Assembly: GCA_002298915.1 (NCBI GenBank)
Contig: DBML01000021.1
Span: 1 to 64,000 of the forward strand
Length of the DNA: 64,000 bases
DNA from: Clostridium sp. UBA699
Lineage (GTDB): Bacteria; Bacillota; Clostridia; Clostridiales; Clostridiaceae
Direction of reading: 5' to 3'
In this document: positions 7,793 through 17,553 of the stretch, piece by piece
How positions within the stretch are numbered: position 1 is the stretch's first letter
Layout of the letters: every line of letters begins with the position of its first letter
The notes under the pieces: model-generated
What the model was told of the DNA's origin: nothing
The model's database searches: none
What the model saw: only the letters and a program-made list of their open reading frames with translations
Position numbers and translations under genes: made by a program

Positions 7793-9109
7793 ATGTACAA
7801 TATAGCTGTAGCGGGAACGGGTTACGTTGGGCTGGTTGCGGGGGTCTGTTTTGCAGAAAAAGGCTATCGGGTAACCTGCGTAGATGTTGACGAGGAAAAG
7901 GTTGAACTGATGAGATCAGGCATATCACCAATATTCGAGGCTGACCTTGAAGAGATGATGAGGAGGAACTATTCGGAAGGAAGGCTGTCCTACACGACGG
8001 ACTTCAGATCTGCCTACAGAAACGCTGATGTCATTTTCATCGGGGTCGGGACCCCGGAGCAGCCGGACGGATCTGCCAACCTTGTGCACATAGCTGCGGT
8101 GGCGAGGCAGATCGCCGAAACCGTGGAAAAGGAATGCCTGGTTGTCGTGAAGTCGACTGTCCCGGTGGGAACGAACGACAAGGTGGAGCAGTTCATAAAG
8201 GATTTCCTTGTGAACGATGTGAGGGTCGAGGTTGCCTCGAACCCGGAATTCCTCGCCCAGGGCACAGCGGTGAGGGACACGCTGCATGCGCCGAGGGTCA
8301 TAATTGGGACAGAGAGCGAATGGGCTGAGGAAATGCTCAGGAAGATATACGAACCTTTCGGCCTGCCCATAGTCTCTGTGAGCAGGAGGTCTGCCGAGAT
8401 GATAAAGTACGCGTCAAACGACTTCCTGGCGCTCAAGATTTCCTACATGAACGACATCGCCAACCTGTGCGAGCTTGTTGGGGCGAATATCCAGGAGGTT
8501 GCACAAGGCATGAGCTTCGACGAAAGGATCGGCGGCAGGTTCCTTAATGCAGGCATAGGGTACGGGGGCTCCTGCTTTCCTAAGGACACCATGGCACTAT
8601 ACTACCTTGGGAAGCAGCACGGGTACAAGCTCAGGACCGTAAAAGCTGCCATAGAGGTGAACAAGGACCAGAAGACTATGCTCTACAGGAAGGCGAGCAG
8701 CAGGCTCATCACGTTCAACAACCTCAAGGTTGCAGTGCTGGGGCTCACATTCAAACCGGGCACCGATGACCTGAGGGAAGCCCCATCGCTTGAAAACGTG
8801 CCGCTCCTTCTGGAGCAGGGGGCAAACATATTCGCCTACGATCCGGTAGGTAAGGAGCACTTCGCAAACCTTTTCCCTGAAGGGAGAAACGGAAAAGGCA
8901 GCATAGCTTATGTCGAAAGCCCGCGGGATGCCCTGAAGCAGGCTAGCATATGCTTCATATTCACAGAGTGGGCCGACATAAAAGAGGTAGCCCCTCATGA
9001 ATACAAGAACCTTATGAAGACACCTCTTGTCTACGACGGGAGGAACATCTACGCAACGGTCGATATGAGTAAAGCGGGCGTGGAGTACCATTCCATAGGA
9101 AGAATATAG
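7793..9109 (+). CDS. ugd: UDP-glucose 6-dehydrogenase
   Basis: A 438-residue NAD-dependent enzyme that oxidises UDP-glucose to UDP-glucuronate. The N-terminal Rossmann motif is GTGYVGL, the central segment has VKSTVPVGT and SNPEFLAQGTA, and the catalytic Cys261 is in GYGGSCFPKDT. The C-terminal UDP-binding domain contains LGLTFKPGTDDLREAPS. The ATG at 7793 gives the usual MYNIAVAGTGYVG start; a GTG three codons upstream is also possible. With the epimerase at 9702 it would supply UDP-glucuronate and UDP-galacturonate. UDP-glucose could come from the GalU at 46293. Confidence 0.93.
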   Translation: MYNIAVAGTGYVGLVAGVCFAEKGYRVTCVDVDEEKVELMRSGISPIFEADLEEMMRRNYSEGRLSYTTDFRSAYRNADVIFIGVGTPEQPDGSANLVHIAAVARQIAETVEKECLVVVKSTVPVGTNDKVEQFIKDFLVNDVRVEVASNPEFLAQGTAVRDTLHAPRVIIGTESEWAEEMLRKIYEPFGLPIVSVSRRSAEMIKYASNDFLALKISYMNDIANLCELVGANIQEVAQGMSFDERIGGRFLNAGIGYGGSCFPKDTMALYYLGKQHGYKLRTVKAAIEVNKDQKTMLYRKASSRLITFNNLKVAVLGLTFKPGTDDLREAPSLENVPLLLEQGANIFAYDPVGKEHFANLFPEGRNGKGSIAYVESPRDALKQASICFIFTEWADIKEVAPHEYKNLMKTPLVYDGRNIYATVDMSKAGVEYHSIGRI

Positions 9110-9127
9110 AGTGGGGGAGGAGTAATT

Positions 9128-9676
9128 ATGGTTCCTAAATTCGAAGACGACTATTTCAGATACACCGGCAAGAAGTGGGATACGGTAGCTGGAATCAAAA
9201 ATCTGCTGGCCAACCATGCATTGAGGCACTTATTTTACCTGAGGCAGGCTGAAGCCTCAAAGGGCAAGCTGAAAGCAGCTTTTTTAAGATACATACTTCA
9301 CAGGCAGAAATTGAAATACGGCTTGGAAATAATCGGGGGCCCGAACATTGGCGGCGGACTATACCTAGGACATGCATTCAATATCGGGATAAACCCTAAT
9401 GCGATAATAGGGAAAAATTTCAATATCCATAAGGGCGCAACAATCGGACAGGACAATAGGGGGAAAAGAAAAGGAACCCCAGTGATAGGAGACAGCGTTT
9501 GGGTCGGGATAAACTCGACAATAGTTGGGAACATCCGCATAGGCAACAATGTACTCATCGCCCCAAATACCTTTGTCAATTTTGACGTGCCCGATGACAC
9601 GATTGTAATTGGAAATCCGGCGAAGCTTATCCAAAGGAAGGATGCAACGGAGGGGTACATCAACAACTGTGTATAG
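9128..9676 (+). CDS. left-handed beta-helix acyltransferase (serine acetyltransferase-like)
   Basis: A 182-residue protein. An alpha-helical N-terminal part is followed from about residue 75 by hexapeptide repeats (GGPNIGGGLYLGHAFNIGIN, GATIGQDNRGK, VGINSTIVGNIRIGNNVLIA). The layout resembles CysE-type O-acetyltransferases, but in this setting it more likely acetylates a sugar of the repeat unit. The active-site His would be in LGHAFNIG or NIHKGATIG. The donor would be acetyl-CoA. A serine O-acetyltransferase role linked to the nearby cysK is an alternative. Confidence 0.75.
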   Translation: MVPKFEDDYFRYTGKKWDTVAGIKNLLANHALRHLFYLRQAEASKGKLKAAFLRYILHRQKLKYGLEIIGGPNIGGGLYLGHAFNIGINPNAIIGKNFNIHKGATIGQDNRGKRKGTPVIGDSVWVGINSTIVGNIRIGNNVLIAPNTFVNFDVPDDTIVIGNPAKLIQRKDATEGYINNCV

Positions 9677-9701
9677 AATCTCAGCGAGGAGATGCATAGA
9701 A

Positions 9702-10727
9702 ATGAACTGCAAAGCATTGGATGTCAGAAAACAGTACCTCGTAACAGGAGCGGCCGGCTTTATAGGCTACCACCTGTCCAGGAGGCTCCTGGAGCAGGGG
9801 TGCAGTGTCGTCGGGGTTGACAACATGAACGAATACTACGATGTCAAGCTGAAGAGCGACCGCCTGGAAAAGCTGAAGCCTTTCGAAAAGTTCTCTTTCA
9901 TCAAGGCCGACATATCCGACAAGGAAGCGGTCAGCGGGATCTTCGAAGAGAATGAGCCTGATGTCGTCATTCACCTGGCTGCGCAAGCTGGCGTAAGGTA
10001 CTCCATAGACAACCCCGACGAGTATATAAGAAGCAACATAGTGGGCTTCTTCAACATACTTGAGGCATGCAGGCACGGCGCTGTCGACCATCTCGTCTAC
10101 GCCTCTTCAAGCTCGGTGTACGGTGCCAACAAAAAGGTGCCCTTCGAGGAATCCGATTTCGTGGACAACCCCGTATCGCTTTACGCGGCTACCAAGAAAT
10201 CCGATGAACTTATGGCGTACTGCTACAGCCATCTCTACAAGATTCCGTCCACAGGGCTAAGGTTCTTCACCGTGTATGGGCCGATGGGAAGGCCCGACAT
10301 GGCTTACTTCTCATTCACAGACAAGTATTTTGGAGGGGAACCGATCAGGATATTCAACAACGGCGACTTTGAATATGACCTTTACAGGGACTTCACGTAC
10401 ATAGACGACATAGTAGAAGGGATCTGCAGGCTGCTCGGCAATCCGCAGGAAGGTCCCGTTCCGCACTGCATATACAATATCGGCAACAACAGACCGGAAA
10501 AGCTCATGGTGTTCGTTGAAACGCTTGAGAAGTGTTTAGGCAGGAAGCTGGGAAGAGAGGTTGTTTTCGAAAAGATTTTCGAACCTTTGAAGGCAGGGGA
10601 CGTACCCGCAACCTACGCATCGATCGACAGGCTCCAGGAAGCGGTGGGATTCAAGCCGACCACGACAATAGAAGAAGGGCTTCAGAGGTTTGCAGACTGG
10701 TACGTCGAATACTACGGCATCAAATAA
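9702..10727 (+). CDS. NAD-dependent sugar epimerase, probable UDP-glucuronate 4-epimerase
   Basis: A 341-residue short-chain dehydrogenase/reductase of the extended type. The NAD loop is TGAAGFIGYHLS (residues 14-25), the catalytic pair Tyr161/Lys165 is in YAATK, and SSSVYG precedes it. RFFTVYGPMGRPDMA is characteristic of UDP-glucuronate and UDP-galacturonate 4-epimerases. It would act directly on the product of the upstream ugd. The ATG at 9702 with SD GAGGAG is preferred over upstream in-frame codons inside the acyltransferase gene. Confidence 0.85.
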   Translation: MNCKALDVRKQYLVTGAAGFIGYHLSRRLLEQGCSVVGVDNMNEYYDVKLKSDRLEKLKPFEKFSFIKADISDKEAVSGIFEENEPDVVIHLAAQAGVRYSIDNPDEYIRSNIVGFFNILEACRHGAVDHLVYASSSSVYGANKKVPFEESDFVDNPVSLYAATKKSDELMAYCYSHLYKIPSTGLRFFTVYGPMGRPDMAYFSFTDKYFGGEPIRIFNNGDFEYDLYRDFTYIDDIVEGICRLLGNPQEGPVPHCIYNIGNNRPEKLMVFVETLEKCLGRKLGREVVFEKIFEPLKAGDVPATYASIDRLQEAVGFKPTTTIEEGLQRFADWYVEYYGIK

Positions 10728-10745
10728 AATTTGGGAGGGATTCAT

Positions 10746-11972
10746 GTGCAGACCGACAGCAAAGGAAACAAAAGACCGCTCATTCCTTTTTCTCCGCCCG
10801 ATATCACTGAACTTGAGATAGAAGAAGTCATAGACACTCTGAGATCAGGCTGGATAACCACAGGACCTAAGACAAAGCTGTTCGAAAGGCAGATAGCCGA
10901 CTACTGCGGGACATCGAGGGCTGTTTGCCTTAACTCAGAGACGGACTGCAGGGAGATGGCCCTGAGGATTCTCGGAATCGGTGAAGGGGATGAGGTTATA
11001 ACCACTGCCTACACCTACTCAGCCTCCGCAAGCGTCATCTGCCATGTGGGAGCGAAGATAGTCCTGGTCGATACCGGGAAGGATTCATTCCAGATTGACT
11101 ACGACGCCATCGAAGACGCTATAAACGAAAAAACAAAAGCTGTCATCGCAGTCGACATTGCGGGCGTGATGTGCGACTACGACAGGATATACGAGATAGT
11201 AAACAGGAAGAGGGATATCTTCAAGCCTAGGACCGAAATACAGAGGGCACTGGGCAGGATAGCGGTAATAGCGGACGGCGCGCACTCCTTCGGTGCAACC
11301 TCAAGAGGGCTTATTTCAGGGCAGGCCGCAGACTTCACCAGCTTCTCCTTCCATGCGGTGAAGAACCTGACGACCGCGGAAGGAGGGGCAGTGACCTGGA
11401 AGGACATACCGGGCATAGAAAACGAGATGATATACAAGGACTACATGCTCCTGACCCTCCACGGGCAGTCAAAGGACGCCCTTGCCAAGACAAAGCCTGG
11501 AACCTGGGAATACGACATAGTAACACTTGGCTTCAAGTGCAACATGACCGACATCCTGGCATCCATCGGGCTTGTTCAGCTGAAACGATACGCCGAACTC
11601 CTTAAAAGGAGAAGGGAGATAATAGAGAGGTATGACAGAAACCTAAAAGAGATAGGTGTCGAGCCTATAGTACACTTCGGCAGCGACTTCTCCTCAAGCG
11701 GACATCTGTACCTGGTGAGGATGCCCGGCAGAGATGAAGCATTCAGGAACAGAGTCATAGAGAGGATGGCTGAGCAAGGCGTAGCGACGAACGTACACTA
11801 CAAGCCGCTCCCGCTGCTCTCGGCATACAGCAAGATGGGTTTTGACATAAAGGATTTCCCTAACGCCTACAGGCAGTACGAAAACGAGATAACCCTTCCG
11901 CTGCACACGCTGCTGAGCGATGAAGACGTCGATTACATAAGCGAGAGTTTGGCACTGGCCATGGAAGAATAA
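10746..11972 (+). CDS. DegT/DnrJ/EryC1/StrS-family sugar aminotransferase
   Basis: A 408-residue PLP enzyme that aminates a nucleotide-linked keto sugar. The internal-aldimine lysine is about Lys206 in FHAVKNLTTAEGG, and the upstream ADGAHSFGA holds the Asp that contacts the pyridine ring. FSPPDITELEIEEVIDTLRS and SGWITTGPKT are family hallmarks. The substrate could be the 4-keto product of the CapD-like dehydratase at 32513. The GTG at 10746, after GGGAGG, is chosen because the upstream TTG lies within the ribosome site. CLNSETDCREMA replaces the more usual CLNSGTxALHLA, a mild divergence near the cofactor phosphate. Confidence 0.88.
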   Translation: MQTDSKGNKRPLIPFSPPDITELEIEEVIDTLRSGWITTGPKTKLFERQIADYCGTSRAVCLNSETDCREMALRILGIGEGDEVITTAYTYSASASVICHVGAKIVLVDTGKDSFQIDYDAIEDAINEKTKAVIAVDIAGVMCDYDRIYEIVNRKRDIFKPRTEIQRALGRIAVIADGAHSFGATSRGLISGQAADFTSFSFHAVKNLTTAEGGAVTWKDIPGIENEMIYKDYMLLTLHGQSKDALAKTKPGTWEYDIVTLGFKCNMTDILASIGLVQLKRYAELLKRRREIIERYDRNLKEIGVEPIVHFGSDFSSSGHLYLVRMPGRDEAFRNRVIERMAEQGVATNVHYKPLPLLSAYSKMGFDIKDFPNAYRQYENEITLPLHTLLSDEDVDYISESLALAMEE

Positions 11973-11994
11973 CCGTGTTTGAGAGGTGAAGCAA

Positions 11995-13107
11995 ATGAGG
12001 ATACTTCAGATTATTGATGGTCTAAACCCTGGGGGTTCCCAGGCTGTCGTGATGAACCTGTACAGAAACATAGACAGGGAAAGATTCCAGTTTGACTTCA
12101 TCATCAGCCATAAGGAACAGGATTTCTTCCGGGAGGAGATAGAAAGCCTGGGAGGGAAGGTATACTATATACCCAAGCTGAACCTAAGCAACCTGATCCG
12201 TTACCGCAGGTGCTGGAACGACTTCTACAGGGAGCATCCCTACAAGGTTGTCCACAGCCATGTAAGAAGCACCGCGAGCATCGACCTCAGCATCGCAAAA
12301 AAGCACGGGGCATTCACTGTGGCTCATAGCCACAACACATCCAACGGCAAGGGCCCACTGGTTCCCGTCAAATGGCTTATGCAGCTGCCGCTGAGGCGCA
12401 TAGCAGACTGCTGTGCTGCATGCTCTATAGAATCTGGAAAATGGCTCTTTGGAAGGGGTATAACCGGATCAGGGAAATTCATCGTAATTTCAAACGGGAT
12501 AGACTGCGAAAGGTATAAGTTCGATGAAGGCAAGCGGCTCGAGATGAGGGAAAGGCTCGGCGCGTCTGGGCAGTTCGTAATCGGGCATGTGGGGAGGCTC
12601 GCCTATCCCAAAAACCACAGGTTCCTCATAGACCTTTTCTCAAGGCTGAGCAGCGAAGAAAAGGGCATGAAGCTACTCATCGTCGGAGGCGGGGAGCTCA
12701 GAGCTGAACTTGAAAACCAGGTCAAAAGCCTGTCACTATCTGATTCGGTTATTTTCACCGGAAGCGTGGGCAACACCGACGATTACATGCAGGCGATGGA
12801 TCTGCTTGTATTCCCTTCCCATTACGAGGGGCTCCCTGTCACTCTGGTGGAAGCCCAATGCATAGGCTTGAGGTGCTTGGTTTCAGATGTGATAACCGAA
12901 GAGGTATACCTTACAAACAACATAGAAGCCCTTTCAACCACCGCCAACAGCATCGAGGAGTGGGCTGAAAAGATCAAGGAAATAGCCGTTTCAGCCTCAT
13001 GCGCAGACAGGGGCAAGGGCTATGAAATTGTCAGGGATTCGAAATTCAATGTGAAAAGATCCGTAAAAGAGCTGGAAAAAATATACGAGCTCAGAACCTG
13101 CTTTTAG
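11995..13107 (+). CDS. glycosyltransferase family 4
   Basis: A 370-residue retaining GT-B enzyme. The acceptor domain starts MRILQIIDGLNPGGSQ, with HSHNTSNGKGP marking the CapM/EpsF-like subgroup. The donor domain has GHVGRLAYPKNH and the EX7E-type motif PSHYEGLPVTLVEAQ, in which both glutamates bind the nucleotide sugar. It acts on the cytoplasmic face during repeat-unit assembly. The ATG at 11995 follows GAGAGGTG. Donor and acceptor cannot be named. Confidence 0.88.
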   Translation: MRILQIIDGLNPGGSQAVVMNLYRNIDRERFQFDFIISHKEQDFFREEIESLGGKVYYIPKLNLSNLIRYRRCWNDFYREHPYKVVHSHVRSTASIDLSIAKKHGAFTVAHSHNTSNGKGPLVPVKWLMQLPLRRIADCCAACSIESGKWLFGRGITGSGKFIVISNGIDCERYKFDEGKRLEMRERLGASGQFVIGHVGRLAYPKNHRFLIDLFSRLSSEEKGMKLLIVGGGELRAELENQVKSLSLSDSVIFTGSVGNTDDYMQAMDLLVFPSHYEGLPVTLVEAQCIGLRCLVSDVITEEVYLTNNIEALSTTANSIEEWAEKIKEIAVSASCADRGKGYEIVRDSKFNVKRSVKELEKIYELRTCF

Positions 13108-13135
13108 CAGACACCATCGAGGAAGGTGAAAAAGG

Positions 13136-14218
13136 ATGAGCAGACTTTTGTTTTACATCAACGCAATCCATCACGGTGGAGCGGAGAGGGTCATGGTGAA
13201 CCTGGCTAACGAATTTGCGCGAAGAGGCTACACCGTAATACTCGTCACATCCTTCCGCGACGAGAAAGAGTACGAGCTGGACACTTTGGTGCGCAGGGAA
13301 TCCTTGGAGGATGCGGAGATTGACCAGGGCTCACTGAAAAAAAACATCTCCCGTATCGCAAAGCTCCGCAGGATATGCAAGAGGGAAAGGCCAGACGTCG
13401 TGGTGTCATTCATGGCCGAAGCCAACTTCAGGGCTATCCTGGCCACGAGGCTGCTTGGAGTAAAAACGGTCATATCCGTTAGGAACGATCCGAAGCGGGA
13501 GTACCCAAACCGGGCATATAAGGCAGCGGCGAAAATCTTGTTCCCGTTCGCTTCAGGATATGTGTTCCAGACCGAAGATGCAAGAAACTATTTTCCTAAA
13601 GGCATCCAGGACAAATCAAAGATCATCCTGAACCAGGTGGACGAGAAGTTTTACAATGCGAATTACGAAGGTGAACGGAAGGACATAGTCACCGCGGGCA
13701 GGCTTGGAAAACAAAAAAACCAGAAGCTGCTAATCGATGCTTTTGCCAAAATCGCAGGCGATTTTCCCGAAGACAACCTGGTGATATACGGCGACGGAAG
13801 TCTCCGCCAGAGCCTGTCGGAACATGCAGCGGCCCTGGGCCTTCAGGACAGGGTAACATTCAAGGGCGTGGTGACGGAAATACAGGAAGAAATCAAAGGC
13901 GCAAAGCTGTTTGTCCTTTCCTCTGACTACGAAGGCTTGCCTAATGTGGTCATGGAAGCGATGACGTTGGGCATACCGGTGGTTTCAACAGATTGTCCCT
14001 GCGGAGGGCCGAGGCTTTTGATCGAGAGTGGGGAAAACGGACTTCTTGTGCCGGTAAGGGATGCCGAAAAGCTGGCGGAAGCCATGAAAAGAGTTCTTGG
14101 AGACAGCGCATTTGCAGAGAAGCTGTCACGAAACGCAAAGGCGAGGTCGCTTGATTTTGCACCGAATGAGGTGTTCAGAGAGTGGGAGCGATACCTGCTC
14201 GAGGTCAGCGGGCAATGA
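13136..14218 (+). CDS. glycosyltransferase family 4
   Basis: A 360-residue GT-B enzyme beginning RLLFYINAIHHGGAERVMVN, where the GGAER loop is typical of GT4. The donor domain contains TAGRLGKQKN and SSDYEGLPNVVMEAMTLGIP followed by CPCGGPR. It is closely related to the next gene (same SDYEG/FEGMPN and DCPxGGPREL patterns), so the two probably arose by tandem duplication. SD GGAAGGTGA precedes the ATG. Confidence 0.88.
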   Translation: MSRLLFYINAIHHGGAERVMVNLANEFARRGYTVILVTSFRDEKEYELDTLVRRESLEDAEIDQGSLKKNISRIAKLRRICKRERPDVVVSFMAEANFRAILATRLLGVKTVISVRNDPKREYPNRAYKAAAKILFPFASGYVFQTEDARNYFPKGIQDKSKIILNQVDEKFYNANYEGERKDIVTAGRLGKQKNQKLLIDAFAKIAGDFPEDNLVIYGDGSLRQSLSEHAAALGLQDRVTFKGVVTEIQEEIKGAKLFVLSSDYEGLPNVVMEAMTLGIPVVSTDCPCGGPRLLIESGENGLLVPVRDAEKLAEAMKRVLGDSAFAEKLSRNAKARSLDFAPNEVFREWERYLLEVSGQ

Positions 14219-14251
14219 TCTTTAATTACTGCTTGAAGGGGGCGAAACAAT

Positions 14252-15352
14252 ATGGGTGAGAACAAAATCAAGAAGGTTGCGTTCGTAATCAGCAGCCTAG
14301 CATCGGGAGGATCTGAAAGGGTAATGTCCGAACTTGCCAGCTATGCTGCAGGCAAAAACATTGAAGTCTATCTGATCCTCCTGTCCTACAACGTATGTGA
14401 GTACGACTTGGACGACAGGGTGAAGGTCATCCCGCTTTGCGACAAGGTCAGCAAATACGGCAGGCTTGTTTCCCCATGGAAGCGTTTCTCCATTTTGAGA
14501 GAGGAGCTCAAAGCCCTAAAACCTGACATAATAATGTCCTTCCTTTACACAGTCAATCTGTATTCCATCCTGGCAGGAAAATTTGCAGATGTCCCGGTTG
14601 TCATAAGCGAAAGGAACGACCCGAAGCGCAGCCCGAGGAGCAAGCCAAAGCGGTTAGCAAGAAGGCTGGTATATCCCTTTGCAGACGGCTACATATTCCA
14701 GACTGATGAGGTTAAAGGATATTTTTCCAAGAAAATTCAGGACAGGTCATGGGTTATACCGAATCCTGTCAAGGGCAACCTGCCCCATGCGGACAGAACG
14801 AACGTGACGAAGGATATCTATGCGATCGGCAGGCTGGAGGAACAGAAGAACTATCCGATGATGATTTCGGCATTCAAGACAGTCTGGATGAAACATCCGG
14901 ATTACAAGCTGCACATATTCGGAAGAGGGTTTGGAAGCGGTGCTCTGCAGAACCTGAAAGAAATCACTGCCGGCTACGGTCTGGAAACTTCGGTCGTTTT
15001 TGAGGGCATAGTCAACGATGTGCACGAGAGGATAAAATCTGGAACAATGTACGTGCTGAGTTCCGATTTCGAAGGCATGCCTAATGCGCTCATGGAAGCC
15101 ATGGCGATGGGCCTGCCGTGCATCTCAACAGACTGTCCGGCAGGCGGGCCAAGGGAGCTGATAAATGATCAGGAAAACGGCTTGCTTGTTCCCGTAGGCG
15201 ATGCGGAAGCGATGGCCGAAGCCATGGAGAAAATCATTTCAGACAAGGCTTTTGCAGACAGGATTGGCGAGAAAGCCAAAGCAGTCAGGGAGAACTACTC
15301 CCTGGAAAGAATGGGAAGAAAATATTTGGAATGTCTTGAAAGGTTATTATAA
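14252..15352 (+). CDS. glycosyltransferase family 4
   Basis: A 366-residue GT-B enzyme, paralogous to the gene upstream. N-terminal SSLASGGSERVMSELA, middle VISERNDPKRSPRSKPKR and C-terminal SSDFEGMPNALMEAMAMGLP with DCPAGGPRELI are diagnostic. SERNDPKR resembles transferases using UDP-GlcNAc or UDP-galactose, but the donor is not certain. The GAAGGGGGCG site is 8 bp before the ATG. It is part of the uninterrupted run of forward genes. Confidence 0.88.
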   Translation: MGENKIKKVAFVISSLASGGSERVMSELASYAAGKNIEVYLILLSYNVCEYDLDDRVKVIPLCDKVSKYGRLVSPWKRFSILREELKALKPDIIMSFLYTVNLYSILAGKFADVPVVISERNDPKRSPRSKPKRLARRLVYPFADGYIFQTDEVKGYFSKKIQDRSWVIPNPVKGNLPHADRTNVTKDIYAIGRLEEQKNYPMMISAFKTVWMKHPDYKLHIFGRGFGSGALQNLKEITAGYGLETSVVFEGIVNDVHERIKSGTMYVLSSDFEGMPNALMEAMAMGLPCISTDCPAGGPRELINDQENGLLVPVGDAEAMAEAMEKIISDKAFADRIGEKAKAVRENYSLERMGRKYLECLERLL

Positions 15353-15374
15353 AAGCGGGGCGGAGGTGGAAAAT

Positions 15375-16598
15375 ATGGATACTGCTATGGATATGAAGAG
15401 AACGATGCTGCAGAAGCTGTGGTCTTTTTCTATATTCGCTTATATTGTTTGCATGACTGCTTTCACAGGAACGGAAAGCACCACGATTCTGAACAAAGTA
15501 TCCTTATACTTCTTTCTGTTCGTCAGCGCAGCCAACATCCTGGCTCTTGGAAAAGTGAAATGGAACTTTTTCATAGTGTCAATATTCTTATATCTTGCAG
15601 TGCTGATAATAGGTTATTTCTATACACCGTCGCCGAAAGAAGGCTACGAAGCCCTCTACGACTTCATAACGGTTTGCGTCATCTGTCTGTTCACTGTGAA
15701 CTTTGTTGATTCTGAAGAAAGGGTGTACCTGATACTGGACGCATTTATTATCGGCGGGCTTACTTTGTGCATCTACGGTTTTTCGATATACGGAACCTCA
15801 GTGTTTGAAAAAATTATTAACAGCAACAATATTGTAAGGGTGGGTAATGAGCTTGGCAATGCCAACGCGGTAGGCATGTCATACGCGTATGCGGTGCTGT
15901 TTTCACTCTTTATGCTGATAAACAGAAAGAACAGGCATTGGAAAAGCGTTATATATGTCCTTACAATAGGAGTTTGTTCCGTTTTCGCATTGCTGACGGG
16001 GTCGAAAAAAGCGTTCCTGCTCCTGCTTTGTGGAGTTGTGATAGTGTTTTTTCTAAAGAAGGAGAACCGCAACGCATTTTTTAAGAAAACCCTTCTAGCA
16101 ATATTTGGCATAGGGATCCTCCTCGTTATTGTCTATGCAATCAAAAACTTTGAAATGTTCAGGGCGATCAGTCTGAGGTTCGACGAGCTGATCGCACTTC
16201 TAACCTCAGGGGCGGGGAACGAAAGCGACAACGCACGAGTTTCCCTGATCGAGGGAGGGCTGGCAGTATTCAGCTCATATCCTTTGCTTGGAGCTGGTAC
16301 AGCAGCCTCATACTACTACTTTGGGGTATACGCTCACAACAACTATGTCGAAATACTCATGAACACTGGGATCATAGGATTCCTAATCTTTTACAGCTCC
16401 TACGCAGTTGTTTTGTTCAGGCTGTTAAAATCTGATTCCAGAACAAGCGCTTTGAATGTATGCGGAATCCTTATCATAGTAATGCATTTAATATTGGGAT
16501 TCGCCTTGGTCTACTATTTCGACAGGTATGACCAGATAATGATCGCTATGGTCAGCGTATTCGCATCTTTCAAACTTCAAGCGGAAGAAAGTGTTTAA
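15375..16598 (+). CDS. O-antigen ligase/Wzy-like polysaccharide polymerase
   Basis: A 407-residue polytopic membrane protein with roughly ten or more hydrophobic segments and one large extracytoplasmic loop at about 270-300. Signature segments are TGSKKAFLLLLCGVVIV and, near the loop, ARVSLIEGGLAVFSSYPLLG, where the Arg and the LxG pattern match Wzy_C-type polymerases, then AHNNYVEILMNTGIIGF. It would polymerise flipped repeat units on the outer face. The ATG at 15375 follows GGCGGAGGTGG; upstream in-frame codons lie within the preceding transferase gene. Confidence 0.85.
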   Translation: MDTAMDMKRTMLQKLWSFSIFAYIVCMTAFTGTESTTILNKVSLYFFLFVSAANILALGKVKWNFFIVSIFLYLAVLIIGYFYTPSPKEGYEALYDFITVCVICLFTVNFVDSEERVYLILDAFIIGGLTLCIYGFSIYGTSVFEKIINSNNIVRVGNELGNANAVGMSYAYAVLFSLFMLINRKNRHWKSVIYVLTIGVCSVFALLTGSKKAFLLLLCGVVIVFFLKKENRNAFFKKTLLAIFGIGILLVIVYAIKNFEMFRAISLRFDELIALLTSGAGNESDNARVSLIEGGLAVFSSYPLLGAGTAASYYYFGVYAHNNYVEILMNTGIIGFLIFYSSYAVVLFRLLKSDSRTSALNVCGILIIVMHLILGFALVYYFDRYDQIMIAMVSVFASFKLQAEESV

Positions 16599-16620
16599 CC
16601 TGAGGCGGAGGTGGCTCGAT

Positions 16621-17523
16621 ATGGCAAAGGATCTGAATAAATATGCCGATAAAAGCAGATGGGTGAGATGGATCCTCAAGAAAAGGATATCGCATTTCTT
16701 GCCGGACAAAATTTATTTGTCGCTGCTGTTCAAAGAGAAAATGGGTGCGGCAATCGATTGGGAAAACCCGACAACTTTCAACGAAAAGTTGCAGTGGCTT
16801 AAACTATTCGACAGGAATCCGCTTTACACAACATTTGCAGACAAGTATGAGGTCAGGGGATACATCTCGGAAAAAATCGGAGAAGAATACCTGATCCCCC
16901 TGATAGGTGTTTGGGACAAGTTTGAGGAAATCGATTTTGATGTTTTGCCGGACAGGTTTGTGCTCAAATGCACCCATGATTCCGGCGGCATAGCAATTTG
17001 TAAGGATAAGAAAGCGCTGGATATCGAAGCGGTCAGAAGAAGGATTGACAGATCGATGAAAAACAACTACTTTTATCATGCCAGAGAATGGCCTTACAAG
17101 GATATCAAGCCGAGAATTATCTGCGAGGAGTACATGGTCGACGAATCAGGCTTCGATCTCAAGGATTATAAACTCATGTGCTTCAATGGAGAACCAAGGT
17201 GCTGTTTCGTATGCTCCAACAGGAATTCAGGGGGCGGGTTGAACATCGATATATTCGACAAAGATTGGAACCTTATGCCTTTTGGAAGACCCGGGCACCC
17301 TAACAGCACGATTTTGATCCCGAGACCTGAAACTTTCGACAGGATGCTTCAAATTGCAGAGGTCCTGTCAAAAGGCATACCGTTTATAAGGGTGGATTTT
17401 TACGAAATAAATGGCAAGCTGTATTTTGGAGAGCTAACATTTTATCCTGCATCCGGCTTTGGCAAGTTCTCTCCGGAGTCATTCGACAATTTGCTTGGCG
17501 AATGGATAGAACTTCCTCGGTAG
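16621..17523 (+). CDS. TupA-like ATP-grasp glycan-modifying protein
   Basis: A 300-residue protein of the ATP-grasp group common in capsule and teichuronic-acid clusters. Landmarks are the NPTTFNEKLQWLKLFDRNPLYT N-terminus, DKYEVRGYI, VLKCTHDSGG (ATP-lysine region), EEYMVDESGFDLKDYKLMCF and a C-terminal FIRVDFYEINGKLYFGELTF metal-binding segment. The family is thought to ligate or transfer groups onto the polysaccharide, but the reaction is not firmly established. The ATG at 16621 follows GGCGGAGGTGG and keeps only a small overlap-free gap from the polymerase. Confidence 0.8.
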   Translation: MAKDLNKYADKSRWVRWILKKRISHFLPDKIYLSLLFKEKMGAAIDWENPTTFNEKLQWLKLFDRNPLYTTFADKYEVRGYISEKIGEEYLIPLIGVWDKFEEIDFDVLPDRFVLKCTHDSGGIAICKDKKALDIEAVRRRIDRSMKNNYFYHAREWPYKDIKPRIICEEYMVDESGFDLKDYKLMCFNGEPRCCFVCSNRNSGGGLNIDIFDKDWNLMPFGRPGHPNSTILIPRPETFDRMLQIAEVLSKGIPFIRVDFYEINGKLYFGELTFYPASGFGKFSPESFDNLLGEWIELPR

Positions 17524-17553
17524 TCAGATTGATACGTTAAAGGAGAAACGACA